Positions 10,013 through 18,726 of a DNA stretch of 64,000 nt are shown one piece after another. Each line of letters starts with the position of its first letter. Position 1 is the stretch's first letter. Source of the stretch: Crocinitomicaceae bacterium (GTDB lineage Bacteria; Bacteroidota; Bacteroidia; Flavobacteriales_D; Crocinitomicaceae); NCBI GenBank assembly GCA_018402525.1, contig JAGYIR010000005.1:62001-126000 (forward strand), in the 5' to 3' direction. The notes beneath the pieces are model-generated. The model did not search any database and was not told the origin of the DNA. It saw nothing but the letters and a program-made list of their open reading frames with translations. Made by a program: the position numbers and the translations under genes.

Positions 10013-10375
10013 TTACTTCACGTAATCTTGTTTGTGCACCAGCATATAACGATCATCATCCAGCTTTAGATACCCCTGTTCGTAACAAAAAAAATAGTTC
10101 GACCCTGTTTTTGTCGTGTACATATTTGTGTAATAATGAAAATTAAACCCTTCTTCCGCTAATGTAATTCCGTCAACAGTAATCTTGCCTTTCGGATTCA
10201 GGCGACTTAGAATTCGTCGATTCTTTCGCAAAATATTATTGATTCGACGCATGTAATTTGTTGCGTCTTCGTTCAAACGATTATTGTATGTGTTTCGACA
10301 ATAATCAGAACAAAATTTTTGATCCTTTCGTCCAGAAAGTGTCTGCCCACATTCGTTGCATTTTCTTTTTTCCAT
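10013..10375 (-). CDS. Small zinc-ribbon protein (DUF2116-like)
   Basis: A 120-aa cytoplasmic protein. Residues 6-27 form a treble-clef/zinc-ribbon: CNEC followed 13 residues later by CSDYC, resembling the short zinc-finger proteins annotated DUF2116. The middle is basic (RRINNILRKNRRILSRLN, about 43-60), suggesting nucleic-acid contact. The C-terminal half is a small aromatic-rich beta domain. It is divergent from the Bat operon (109 bases between starts) and points away from the candidate RNA. The precise role is unknown. Confidence 0.75.
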   Translation of the reverse strand: MEKRKCNECGQTLSGRKDQKFCSDYCRNTYNNRLNEDATNYMRRINNILRKNRRILSRLNPKGKITVDGITLAEEGFNFHYYTNMYTTKTGSNYFFCYEQGYLKLDDDRYMLVHKQDYVK

Positions 10376-10484
10376 TGTGTTTTCTCAATGATCAGCAAAG
10401 CAATGTTAACATTAATTAACACCAAAATCAAGCACTACAGGACATATCTTTCCAACTTTGTATGTTGCCTAAGACAGATAGAAT

Positions 10485-11507
10485 ATGCTAGAAAACGAAA
10501 ACACTCCGATGAATCCAGCCGAAGCGCTAAGGATAGTAAGTGAAAAAATAAAACTTGAATCAGCAGTGATTAATCTTTTGCGTGATGAAGTTTCTAAAGT
10601 GATTGTTGGTCAGACATATATGATTGATCGATTACTTATTGCGCTTTTAGCGGATGGACACGTACTGCTTGAAGGCGTGCCTGGTTTGGCAAAAACGCTC
10701 GCCATTAAAACGCTTGCAGATGCCATTGATGTTAATTTCAGTCGCATTCAGTTTACGCCCGATTTACTGCCTGCAGACGTTACAGGAACGCTTATTTATA
10801 GCCAGAAAACGGAACAGTTTACAGTAAAAAAGGGACCAATTTTCTCTAATTTTGTGCTCGCCGATGAAATAAATCGTGCCCCAGCCAAAGTTCAAAGTGC
10901 TTTACTTGAGGCCATGCAAGAGCGTCAAATTACCATCGGCGATGAAACGTACATTTTACCAAAACCATTCTTGGTCTTAGCAACGCAAAATCCAATCGAG
11001 CAAGAAGGAACATATCCGCTGCCTGAAGCGCAAGTCGACCGTTTTATGCTCAAAGTATTTCTTGGGTATCCTACAAAAGCGGAAGAACAACAAATTATCC
11101 GTGCAAATGTGCGCCAAGAAGGAATGCCGACTGCAAAAAATGTCGTCTCCGCTAAAGACATTGAACGTTGTCGTGATTTAGTCAGCCAGGTTTATTTGGA
11201 TGAAAAAATTGAGCAATATATCGTTGATATTGTCTACGCGACTCGTGAACCGCAAAATTACGGCTTGGGATTTCTTGAACCCTTGATAAGTGTTGGTTGC
11301 TCTCCTAGGGCAAGTATCAATCTCGCTCGTGCTGCAAAAGCATTTGCCTTTTTAAATGGAAGAGGATTTGTGATTCCAGAAGACATCCGTGCCATTGCTC
11401 CCGACGTAATGCGCCACAGAATTGGACTTACATACGAAGCAGAAGCCGAAAACATTACAGCAGCAGATATTATTTCAAAAGTCATCAATAAAGTAGAAGT
11501 TCCGTAA
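10485..11507 (+). CDS. moxR: MoxR-family AAA+ ATPase, first gene of Bat operon
   Basis: Cytoplasmic AAA+ chaperone-like ATPase of 340 aa that pairs with von Willebrand A (VWA) proteins. Walker A EGVPGLAKT is at about 63-71, Walker B VLADE at about 125-129, sensor-1 LATQNP at about 165-170, and the AAA lid domain follows. It starts an eight-gene co-directional cluster and is 5 bases from the DUF58 gene. In the family it is thought to remodel or activate metal-dependent complexes through the VWA partners. A CAACTTTG (one mismatch to the -7 consensus) at 10453-10460 may be the operon promoter. Confidence 0.95.
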   Translation: MLENENTPMNPAEALRIVSEKIKLESAVINLLRDEVSKVIVGQTYMIDRLLIALLADGHVLLEGVPGLAKTLAIKTLADAIDVNFSRIQFTPDLLPADVTGTLIYSQKTEQFTVKKGPIFSNFVLADEINRAPAKVQSALLEAMQERQITIGDETYILPKPFLVLATQNPIEQEGTYPLPEAQVDRFMLKVFLGYPTKAEEQQIIRANVRQEGMPTAKNVVSAKDIERCRDLVSQVYLDEKIEQYIVDIVYATREPQNYGLGFLEPLISVGCSPRASINLARAAKAFAFLNGRGFVIPEDIRAIAPDVMRHRIGLTYEAEAENITAADIISKVINKVEVP

Positions 11508-11512
11508 CCTTT

Positions 11513-12379
11513 ATGGAAACCAAAGAACTTTTAAAGAAAATTCAGCGCTTGGAAATAAAAACCAAGGGACTCACCAAACATATTTTTTCTGGTGAATACC
11601 ACTCTGCCTTTAAGGGCCGTGGAATGGCTTTTAGCGAGGTGCGCGATTATCACTTTGGAGATGAAGTTCGAACCATTGATTGGAATGTAACGGCACGTTT
11701 TAATGATCCCTACGTAAAAGTCTTTGAAGAAGAGCGTGAACTCATCGTGATGCTCATCATCGACGTTTCAGGTTCGGAAGACTTTGGTTCTAAGGAGAAG
11801 ACAAAAAAGGATTTAGCCCTCGAATTATCCGCTATTCTTGCCTTTTCAGCAATAAGTAACAACGATAAAGTCGGAGCGATCTTCGTCTCTGACAAGATGG
11901 AGAAATACATCGCGCCTGGAAAAGGAAAAAAACATGCCTTAGTAATCTTACGTGAACTCATTGAATTCAAACCGACCAGCAAAGGAACAAATCTAAGCGA
12001 GGGCATTAAATTTTTCAGAAACACACAGAAAAAACGATGTATCACTTTTGTATTAAGTGATTTTATGGACTCGAACAACTATTTGGAAAGCCTCAAAGTC
12101 GCAAGAAAAAAACACGACGTAGTCGCACTTCGTATCGTGGACGGCGCAGAAAGAGAACTCCCAAACCTAGGGGTTGTTCAATTGTTCAATGCCGAAACAG
12201 GTGAAACGACTTGGGTGAACACAAACAATGCGCGCACCAAGGAAATTCATGCGAATAACTTTAAAAAATTCGACGAGGAGGTATCGAAAGAATTTAAAAA
12301 ATCAGGAATTGACAGTGCGACCATCTCTACCGATGAAGACTTTATAAAACCACTGGTAAAACTTTTTCAAAATCGATGA
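11513..12379 (+). CDS. DUF58 domain protein of Bat operon
   Basis: A 288-aa cytoplasmic protein with the DUF58 signature RDYHFGDEVRTIDWN (about 43-57), followed by a VWA-like fold. DVSGS (about 84-88) supplies the start of a metal-ion-dependent adhesion site. It regularly follows moxR and probably bridges the ATPase to the membrane VWA proteins. Its stop overlaps the next start (ATGA), indicating translational coupling. Confidence 0.93.
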   Translation: METKELLKKIQRLEIKTKGLTKHIFSGEYHSAFKGRGMAFSEVRDYHFGDEVRTIDWNVTARFNDPYVKVFEEERELIVMLIIDVSGSEDFGSKEKTKKDLALELSAILAFSAISNNDKVGAIFVSDKMEKYIAPGKGKKHALVILRELIEFKPTSKGTNLSEGIKFFRNTQKKRCITFVLSDFMDSNNYLESLKVARKKHDVVALRIVDGAERELPNLGVVQLFNAETGETTWVNTNNARTKEIHANNFKKFDEEVSKEFKKSGIDSATISTDEDFIKPLVKLFQNR

Positions 12380-13332
12380 TCAAGCAATTACCTTATATCG
12401 CTCTGTTGATGTTTCCGCTTTTTGGGTTGACTCAAAAATTGGAAGTTCAGGTTTCGGAATCAATTATTCTTGTTGGACAAAACATCACCCTAACATATAC
12501 TGTACGCGCGGCAAATACGGATTCACTGGTGTTCTCACCGAAAAAAGAAACAATTCCTGCTAAGTCCATCTCGAAAACAGGCACTCTGACCTCGGAAGGC
12601 GTTGATTTCGAAATCACGGATGAATTCATTGATACCTTTATAGTAGATGGAACCACAAAACGTTGGGTGGGACAGTATGTCGTGACAGCCTGGGACAGTG
12701 GCACCTATATCTTACCTGGACCTTCAATATTTATCAATGACTCTAGCTATACCTTTGACGATATTACGATAGCTTGTTTACTCGTCGATCCGATCGATGG
12801 AATGGACATTTACGATATCAAAGAACAATTTGCGGAATTGCCCGAACGGCCTTTTTCACTGGTTGAATTCCTTAAAAAGCATTGGTGGTGGATTGCTGCA
12901 ATTGTTTTGAGTGCTATTGTATTTTTGTTTCTAAAATTCAGAAAGAACTCTGAAGAAGTTGAAGAAGAAAAACCCGTATCATTGAAACAGCGCACACTGA
13001 TTGCTATCGAAGCGCTTGAAAAAGCCAAACTTTGGGAGAAAAATCAACTAAAGGAACACTTCGTAGAGTTATCTTCCATTATACGGATGTATTTAACCAG
13101 TCGCTACGAGATTTCTCTTCTTGAAAAAACAACGTACGAGGCAAAGTTGTTATTGACGCAAAAAGGATTGAACGAGGAAACTGTGGAGGTAATCGCGCGT
13201 ATCTTGTCAGAATCCGATATGGTCAAGTTTGCGAAATCACAACCGGATACCATTTCGATTTTACGTGTTTCCACCCTTGCCAAGCAAATCGTTGCGGAAA
13301 CAAGCCCATTAGAATTTGATAATGTTGAATAA
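12376..13332 (+). CDS. Membrane protein of Bat operon (BatD/DUF4381-like)
   Basis: A 318-aa protein with a signal peptide (about 1-19, ending GLTQ), a beta-sandwich periplasmic domain of the kind seen at the N-terminus of BatD (about 20-150), one transmembrane helix (HWWWIAAIVLSAIVFLFLKF, about 172-191) and a cytoplasmic helical domain. The last part resembles the DUF4381-type domain found between DUF58 and batA in related clusters. It begins inside the DUF58 stop codon and overlaps the batA start, so it is an integral member of the operon. Its specific function is not known. Confidence 0.8.
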   Translation: MIKQLPYIALLMFPLFGLTQKLEVQVSESIILVGQNITLTYTVRAANTDSLVFSPKKETIPAKSISKTGTLTSEGVDFEITDEFIDTFIVDGTTKRWVGQYVVTAWDSGTYILPGPSIFINDSSYTFDDITIACLLVDPIDGMDIYDIKEQFAELPERPFSLVEFLKKHWWWIAAIVLSAIVFLFLKFRKNSEEVEEEKPVSLKQRTLIAIEALEKAKLWEKNQLKEHFVELSSIIRMYLTSRYEISLLEKTTYEAKLLLTQKGLNEETVEVIARILSESDMVKFAKSQPDTISILRVSTLAKQIVAETSPLEFDNVE

Positions 13333-14353
13333 CTGGAACATACGATTTTGGGAATATGAATTCTTTTCCCCACATTGGCTATGGTTGATGTGCGTGTTAC
13401 CTGTTGTGCTCATTATCCCCTATTTACTCGAAAAAAACCGTAAGGGTGACCTAAAATATTCACGTTCGAGCAAGGACCAAACCTCCATTGGTAGTTCATG
13501 GATTTTCTGGTTGCGTCAAGGTTTTATACTCGCCAATGTTGCCATTGTCGCATTGATCATTTTCGCACTTGCCAAACCATTTCACTGGAGTCAACACGAT
13601 AATTCCGACAAAGATTACAAGGATGGAATAGATATTATTCTGGCTATGGACGTCTCGCTTTCCATGCTGGCTATGGATTTCAATCCAAATCGACTGGAAG
13701 CTTCAAAAAAAGTAGCGAAAGAATTTGTGGATGGACGGAAAGGAGACCGTATTGGATTGGTAGTGTATGCAGGCGAGGCGTACACCGCATGTCCAACTAC
13801 CTTGGATTACGAAATTTTAAAAAAACAAATCGATGGAATCAACGGTGATCGCATTGAAGGAGGAACAGCAATTGGGACAGGCTTAGGCACTGCAGTAGCA
13901 CGACTCCGAAACGACACCATTGCCTCCAAGGTTGTCATTCTCCTTACAGACGGCAGTAACAATAGCGGAGAAGTAACACCATTGATGGCCGCAGAACTAG
14001 CACGTGCAAAAAACATTCGCGTGTACACCATCGGTGTCGGAAGCACAGGCAATGCTCCATCTCCAGTGATTACACCATTTGGAATGCAATACCAAAGTAT
14101 GCCCGTTGAAATTGATGAAGTTACTTTGATGAAAATTGCCGAAATAACGAATGGCGCTTATTTCCGTGCCAACGATGAGAAGAGCTTAAAGACGATCTAC
14201 AATGAAATTGAAAAATTAGAAAAACGAAAAATGGAGGATCAACACTTTAAGTCAGAACCACCATCCAATCCGCAAGCTTTTTTAAACTGGGCTTTTGCAC
14301 TCGCGCTGTTAAGTTGGGGTGTAAAGCTTGTAATTTTTAGATCAAATGACTAA
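13322..14353 (+). CDS. batA: BatA, VWA-domain membrane protein
   Basis: A 343-aa inner-membrane protein. I prefer ATG 13322 over a TTG two codons upstream. Two N-terminal membrane segments (about 14-33 and 61-83) precede a VWA domain with a complete MIDAS: DVSLS (about 109-113), a conserved Thr in GGTAIGTGL, and Asp in LLTDGSNNS. A final membrane helix lies at the C-terminus. It overlaps the preceding gene by 11 bases and batB by 8 bases. Bat proteins are linked to aerotolerance and envelope stress in Bacteroides; the molecular role is inferred. Confidence 0.94.
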   Translation: MLNNWNIRFWEYEFFSPHWLWLMCVLPVVLIIPYLLEKNRKGDLKYSRSSKDQTSIGSSWIFWLRQGFILANVAIVALIIFALAKPFHWSQHDNSDKDYKDGIDIILAMDVSLSMLAMDFNPNRLEASKKVAKEFVDGRKGDRIGLVVYAGEAYTACPTTLDYEILKKQIDGINGDRIEGGTAIGTGLGTAVARLRNDTIASKVVILLTDGSNNSGEVTPLMAAELARAKNIRVYTIGVGSTGNAPSPVITPFGMQYQSMPVEIDEVTLMKIAEITNGAYFRANDEKSLKTIYNEIEKLEKRKMEDQHFKSEPPSNPQAFLNWAFALALLSWGVKLVIFRSND

Positions 14354-15509
14354 TCAAAAAATTACATACCGCACGCAATGGCTTGTTTTTAGCGTACTTT
14401 TATTGGAGTTGCTGTTTTGGGGTGTTTACTTGATCATTCTCGGACTCTTCACTTCAGGTTTTACGAAAGGAAGTGTAGACCAATTACTCTACAAATATCC
14501 CGAAGTGTTACGTTTACTATTCTTGCTAATTCCAATTGTAGGCATTTTCATTTTTCGCGTCATTCGACATAACCAATTTATAAATAAAGGAAAAACAAGT
14601 GTGCTCCAATCGATGCTATCACCTGTGTCATCCTTTCATAGTTTTATCAAGTACTTCTTCTTTCGCAATGCGTTTGTTCTTTTAGTATTGGCAATGGCAC
14701 AACCGATTTATGGGAAGAAAAAAGTTTCAGGGACTTCCGAAAGTCTTGAACTTGTGATTGCGCTTGATATTTCTAATTCGATGAATTGTCGTGACATTTC
14801 CCCAACCATTTCTCGCCTCGACATTTCTAAAAGGGCGCTCGTTCAACTGGTTAACAACCTGCATGGAGAAAAAATTGGCATCACACTTTTCGCCAATAGC
14901 GCCTTTGTTCAACTCCCTTTGACGCGTGATTATTCAGCTGCAAAACTTTTCATCGACGAAATTGAAACGGGCATGATTAGCAGTCAAGGAACCAATATAA
15001 CAGATGCACTAGAAGTCTCTGTCGATATGTTCTCCACAGAACCCACCACCAAAGGAATTATTTTGGTCACCGATGGCGAAAACCACGAAAAGAATCCCAA
15101 CGAAATATTAGAGAAGATTAAATCTTCGAATGTTCAATTGAGCGTATTAGGCATAGGTACAGCAAAAGGTGGTTTGATTCCAAAAAATCCAAACCGACCA
15201 GAACTTGGGTATAAAACAAATGCAGTTGGAAAGACGGTTGTTTCAAAATTAGACAAGGCATTTATACAAAAAATCGCGCAGCAAGGGGGCGGTAAAGCAT
15301 CGTTTAGTTCGGATGAATTTCCGAATCTTTCAGGTTTATTAACACAAATTAACCATATGAAACGAACTAAAATAGATACTTTCGAGTTTGATGTAAAACA
15401 GGAGCGTTTTCAAATTCCACTCGCATTATCTTTGTTTTTTTGGATGTGCTATTTTTTGTGGTCAAAAAATTACAGTGGAATGCTTCAACGTAGAACTAAA
15501 ACTGCATGA
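14346..15509 (+). CDS. batB: BatB, VWA-domain membrane protein
   Basis: A 387-aa paralogue of BatA. Hydrophobic segments at about 12-34 and 58-74 and a further one near 108-125 precede a VWA domain with MIDAS DISNS (about 142-146), GTNITDAL and VTDGENHEKN. A C-terminal membrane helix (FFWMCYFLWS) follows. It overlaps batA and batC by 8 and 4 bases, typical of a translationally coupled complex. Together with BatA it probably forms the membrane VWA pair addressed by MoxR. Confidence 0.94.
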   Translation: MTNQKITYRTQWLVFSVLLLELLFWGVYLIILGLFTSGFTKGSVDQLLYKYPEVLRLLFLLIPIVGIFIFRVIRHNQFINKGKTSVLQSMLSPVSSFHSFIKYFFFRNAFVLLVLAMAQPIYGKKKVSGTSESLELVIALDISNSMNCRDISPTISRLDISKRALVQLVNNLHGEKIGITLFANSAFVQLPLTRDYSAAKLFIDEIETGMISSQGTNITDALEVSVDMFSTEPTTKGIILVTDGENHEKNPNEILEKIKSSNVQLSVLGIGTAKGGLIPKNPNRPELGYKTNAVGKTVVSKLDKAFIQKIAQQGGGKASFSSDEFPNLSGLLTQINHMKRTKIDTFEFDVKQERFQIPLALSLFFWMCYFLWSKNYSGMLQRRTKTA

Positions 15510-16222
15510 AGGTAATACTATACATAGGATTTATTCTATCAGGCTTTGTTGTCCTTGGACAAGAATGGCGCGATTCGTTGGATATTGCGAGAGAAGCCTA
15601 TAAAAAAGAAGATTACTCTAAAGCACTCAAATATTATGAGTCGGCTCAAAAAAAAGCGCCTGAAAACGTCAATCTTTCTGATGAAATGGCACAGTCAGCG
15701 TACAAGGCTCGGGAATTTGAGAAAGCAGAAAAAATCTATCAACAGAATAGCAATTCAAAGAAAAACACCCAGCAAAAGGCAGCCAATTATCATAATTTGG
15801 GGAATTCCCGTATGAAAAAAAAGGACTATCAAGGTGCGATTGATGCTTACAAGGAATCATTGCGCGCAAACCCGAGCGATGAGAATACACGGTACAACCT
15901 TTCAGAGGCCATGCGACAATTGAAAAACCAACAGCAACAAGAAAAACAACAGCAAAACCAAGATAATAATCAAGATCAACAACAAAATCAGGATCAACAA
16001 AAGCAACAACAGAATCAACAGCAGAAAAATAACCAGAACAAACAACAAGGTCAACCTAAAGAATCTGAAGGAGAATCGAAAGAAAATGGAACGGGTCAAC
16101 TCCCCAATAAAACGGTAGACAAAATGTTGGATAAGCTTACAAAAGATGAAGCCGAAACCAAACGAAAAGTGAATGGTTCGGGTGGTAAAAATTCATCATC
16201 AACATCGGGAAAAGATTGGTAA
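15506..16222 (+). CDS. batC: BatC, TPR protein with Gln-rich tail
   Basis: A 238-aa secreted or periplasmic protein. The signal peptide (about 1-18, ending VVLGQ) is followed by about three tetratricopeptide repeats (about 23-140, for example ALKYYESAQKKAPENVNLSD). A low-complexity segment then consists almost only of Gln, Asn, Lys and Asp (about 143-182), with a short Gly/Ser-rich end. TPRs suggest protein-protein contact within the Bat complex. The Q/N tract is a compositional oddity that also creates a long spurious opposite-strand frame. Confidence 0.9.
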   Translation: MKVILYIGFILSGFVVLGQEWRDSLDIAREAYKKEDYSKALKYYESAQKKAPENVNLSDEMAQSAYKAREFEKAEKIYQQNSNSKKNTQQKAANYHNLGNSRMKKKDYQGAIDAYKESLRANPSDENTRYNLSEAMRQLKNQQQQEKQQQNQDNNQDQQQNQDQQKQQQNQQQKNNQNKQQGQPKESEGESKENGTGQLPNKTVDKMLDKLTKDEAETKRKVNGSGGKNSSSTSGKDW

Positions 16223-16225
16223 ACA

Positions 16226-17932
16226 ATGAAACAATTTACTTCCATAGCATTTATTTTAATTCAAACGTTGGTTTTTGGACAATCACCTAGCGTTGAATTA
16301 AGTATTGAACCAAAAACTGCTGACGTTGGAGAAATCATCACCATTACCGTAAAATCGAATGTACAAGGTCAGGTGGAAGTCGACAACCTACCTAGTTCTT
16401 TTGTTCATGGCTATGACATCATTAATGGCATGGAACAAGAGATGGATCACAGGACTGGAGATGTCATCACCTACTATTACCTCTCACAAACTGGTGCGTT
16501 TGGAAAAACTGGAAAGTATACAATTGGCCCTGCTTTTGTCAAAAAGGGAAATAAAACCTATAAATCGAACAAAGTAACCATCACCATTGGGGATAAAACC
16601 AAAATGAGCTCGGGAACCGTTACGGCAGATCAGATGCAAGATCCTGCGTTTGGTGTAATCCAAACCAACAAATCCACCATTTATGAAGGTGAACCCATTT
16701 TAGTTTCTGCAAAAGTCTACTCCAAATTTAATCCTTCACATCTTGATGGTTATCGGTCATACGATTTGGTCGGTGCATTGGATAAAAACCCTGTCGGAAA
16801 TCCAAGTCGCATTGTCGTAGAACCAACTACTTTTAAAGGACAGCAGCTCTATGCGTTTGAATATGATAAAAACATCGTTTTTCCTTCGGGCATTGGGGTT
16901 GTTAAAATCACACCATATACGATGAACCTGCACCAAGGGTATAAATCATTCACATTTACATCAAATCACAAGACGATCACAATAAAACCGTTACCTGCGA
17001 ACCCACCAGCTGATTTTATTGGGGGTGTGGGAAATTTTAATGTAAAAAGAACCATTGACGCTGCCGATATTAAACAAGGAGATGTCTTCAAATTGAAAAT
17101 TATTGTGTCAGGGGTGGGAAATCTACAGAACATCCTTGAACCAACGCCCAAACTTCCAAAAGGGTTTGTTGTCTACGGAGACCCTGTCATTACCGAAAGT
17201 TATTCTTACTGTTCACATGGCACAGAAGGGAATATTTCTTTTGAGTACAACATTCAAGTGACAACGCATGGCGATGTTGAATTTCCAGCCACAACAATTT
17301 CCTATTTTGACTTGCATTCAGAAAAATACATCTCGGCAGCCACGGATGCAGCGACACTTTCGATTGAAAAGGACAAAAATTACATTGTAAATCCTGTTGA
17401 GAACACTCCAGACGAAGTTTCTGACGAATTCGAAATTTTGAGTGACGCAAGACCATCACGTCTAAGCACGTCTAATCATGAGTTCTTGGGAACAGTCCTT
17501 TATTGGTCAGCTGTTAGCGCTCCTATGTTTGGAGCATTTATTTTCTTGTTATTCATGAAGCGACGTGAAAAATCAGCCGATATTATCGAACAAAAACAAG
17601 TAATAAATAAAAAAACGCAAGAGCTGAAAGAGCAGCAACTGAAATTAAAAGTTTTGCTCGTTTCATCAGACGATGCCGTTTACTTTTCAACGCTCGAAAA
17701 CACCTTAAAAAAAGCATTTGAGCTTAAAATGGAGTTTCTCGAAGACCGAATTTTGGACAAACAAGAAATCTACGACTACATTGAAGCACATTACAACCAA
17801 ACACTTTTAGAGAACGTTAGATCGATTTTCACGGAATGCGAACAATTTCGTTATGGATTTGGGGCATCTGCAAATAATAAAGAAAAGCTTCACAAGGAAC
17901 TCAACACGATCTTTCAACAATTAAACGTATGA
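16226..17932 (+). CDS. batD: BatD, aerotolerance-type membrane protein
   Basis: A 568-aa protein with signal peptide (1-18, ending VFGQ). A long periplasmic region of repeated beta-sandwich domains follows (about 20-400; begins PSVELSIEPKTADVGE, characteristic of BatD). One transmembrane helix (about 427-449) and a basic, helical cytoplasmic tail complete it. It is 3 bases after batC and overlaps batE by 4 bases. It likely acts as the periplasmic scaffold of the Bat complex. Confidence 0.93.
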   Translation: MKQFTSIAFILIQTLVFGQSPSVELSIEPKTADVGEIITITVKSNVQGQVEVDNLPSSFVHGYDIINGMEQEMDHRTGDVITYYYLSQTGAFGKTGKYTIGPAFVKKGNKTYKSNKVTITIGDKTKMSSGTVTADQMQDPAFGVIQTNKSTIYEGEPILVSAKVYSKFNPSHLDGYRSYDLVGALDKNPVGNPSRIVVEPTTFKGQQLYAFEYDKNIVFPSGIGVVKITPYTMNLHQGYKSFTFTSNHKTITIKPLPANPPADFIGGVGNFNVKRTIDAADIKQGDVFKLKIIVSGVGNLQNILEPTPKLPKGFVVYGDPVITESYSYCSHGTEGNISFEYNIQVTTHGDVEFPATTISYFDLHSEKYISAATDAATLSIEKDKNYIVNPVENTPDEVSDEFEILSDARPSRLSTSNHEFLGTVLYWSAVSAPMFGAFIFLLFMKRREKSADIIEQKQVINKKTQELKEQQLKLKVLLVSSDDAVYFSTLENTLKKAFELKMEFLEDRILDKQEIYDYIEAHYNQTLLENVRSIFTECEQFRYGFGASANNKEKLHKELNTIFQQLNV

Positions 17933-18675
17933 AACTAAGGTTGACATATCTTATTGTTCTGTGTGCTACGTGCCTTGCATCGCTTTTCGCAATGGGACAA
18001 AACGAATTTTCTGAAGGTCTAGACGCATACGCGAAAAAGAATTATGGAGAAGCAGTCGAGAAATTTGAGCATGTCGTTTCAACTGCACCTGCTGATGTTT
18101 CTGCTTGGTACAACCTGGGATTGGCAAATATAGGACGGATGAAATATGGTGAAGCCATTTGGAATTTTGAAAAAGTACTAAAACTGACTCCCAACGATGG
18201 TGAAGCAAGCGAGAAAATTAGTTATTGTTACACTGAGCTGTACAATGATCGTTTGTGGGCACCTCGATTAAATTCGATCGAAGCTAGCCTCTACAGCTAT
18301 TCTTCAACTACATGGTCGATCGTCTCCATTTGCCTGAGCATAATACTCGCTGTTTCTCTTATCGTCAGAGCCAAACAAAAGCACCAATCACTTCGAAATA
18401 CACTCACATTAATAGCCAGTATACTTGCGTTCTTAATGATAGGAGCAATTGCAGTTGGATTTAAAAGTCAACACCATGCAACGGAGTCCAACGTTGCCAT
18501 TGTAACCAAAACAACCATTCCAACTTTCATTGAAGCTGAAAAAACCGCCAAATCTTCACTCAGAGAAGGTACACGCGTAGAGTTCATAACCCCTGCAGAA
18601 AGTGAATTTATTCAAGTCGTCACCGATCAAGGCGAAAATTGCATGGTGCGTCTAGACGATCTTTCAATTATTTAA
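17929..18675 (+). CDS. batE: BatE, TPR and SH3-like membrane protein
   Basis: A 248-aa last gene of the Bat operon. Signal peptide (1-24, ending AMGQ), two TPRs (about 25-100, with the typical DVSAWYNLGLANIGRMKYGEA), two membrane helices (about 125-145 and 155-176) and a C-terminal SH3-like segment (about 190-248) that ends near the terminal VRLDDLSII. The order TPR, two helices, SH3 matches BatE. It is separated from rlmN by 51 bases that hold that gene's own promoter element. Confidence 0.92.
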   Translation: MKLRLTYLIVLCATCLASLFAMGQNEFSEGLDAYAKKNYGEAVEKFEHVVSTAPADVSAWYNLGLANIGRMKYGEAIWNFEKVLKLTPNDGEASEKISYCYTELYNDRLWAPRLNSIEASLYSYSSTTWSIVSICLSIILAVSLIVRAKQKHQSLRNTLTLIASILAFLMIGAIAVGFKSQHHATESNVAIVTKTTIPTFIEAEKTAKSSLREGTRVEFITPAESEFIQVVTDQGENCMVRLDDLSII

Positions 18676-18712
18676 TAAGTCGAGATATTAGACAGTTTTT
18701 GTCAGAATCCGC

Positions 18713-18720
18713 TACCTTTG
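18713..18720 (+). promoter_or_regulatory. -7 element (TACCTTTG) just before rlmN
   Basis: Exact TAnnTTTG six bases before the rlmN ATG. No TTG was found at ideal distance (the nearest is 11 bases upstream). If it is used, transcription would start at or within a base or two of the start codon. Confidence 0.5.
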
Positions 18721-18726
18721 TGCTAC

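Noticed and set aside
9955-10146. Short open frame across the terminator at 9.96 kb
   Set aside because: It overlaps the terminator stem and the zinc-ribbon gene on the other strand; no start signal or domain.
15902-16099. Open frame opposite the Gln-rich part of batC
   Set aside because: It is the reverse complement of CAA/AAC-rich codons and gives only Leu/Ile-rich low complexity.
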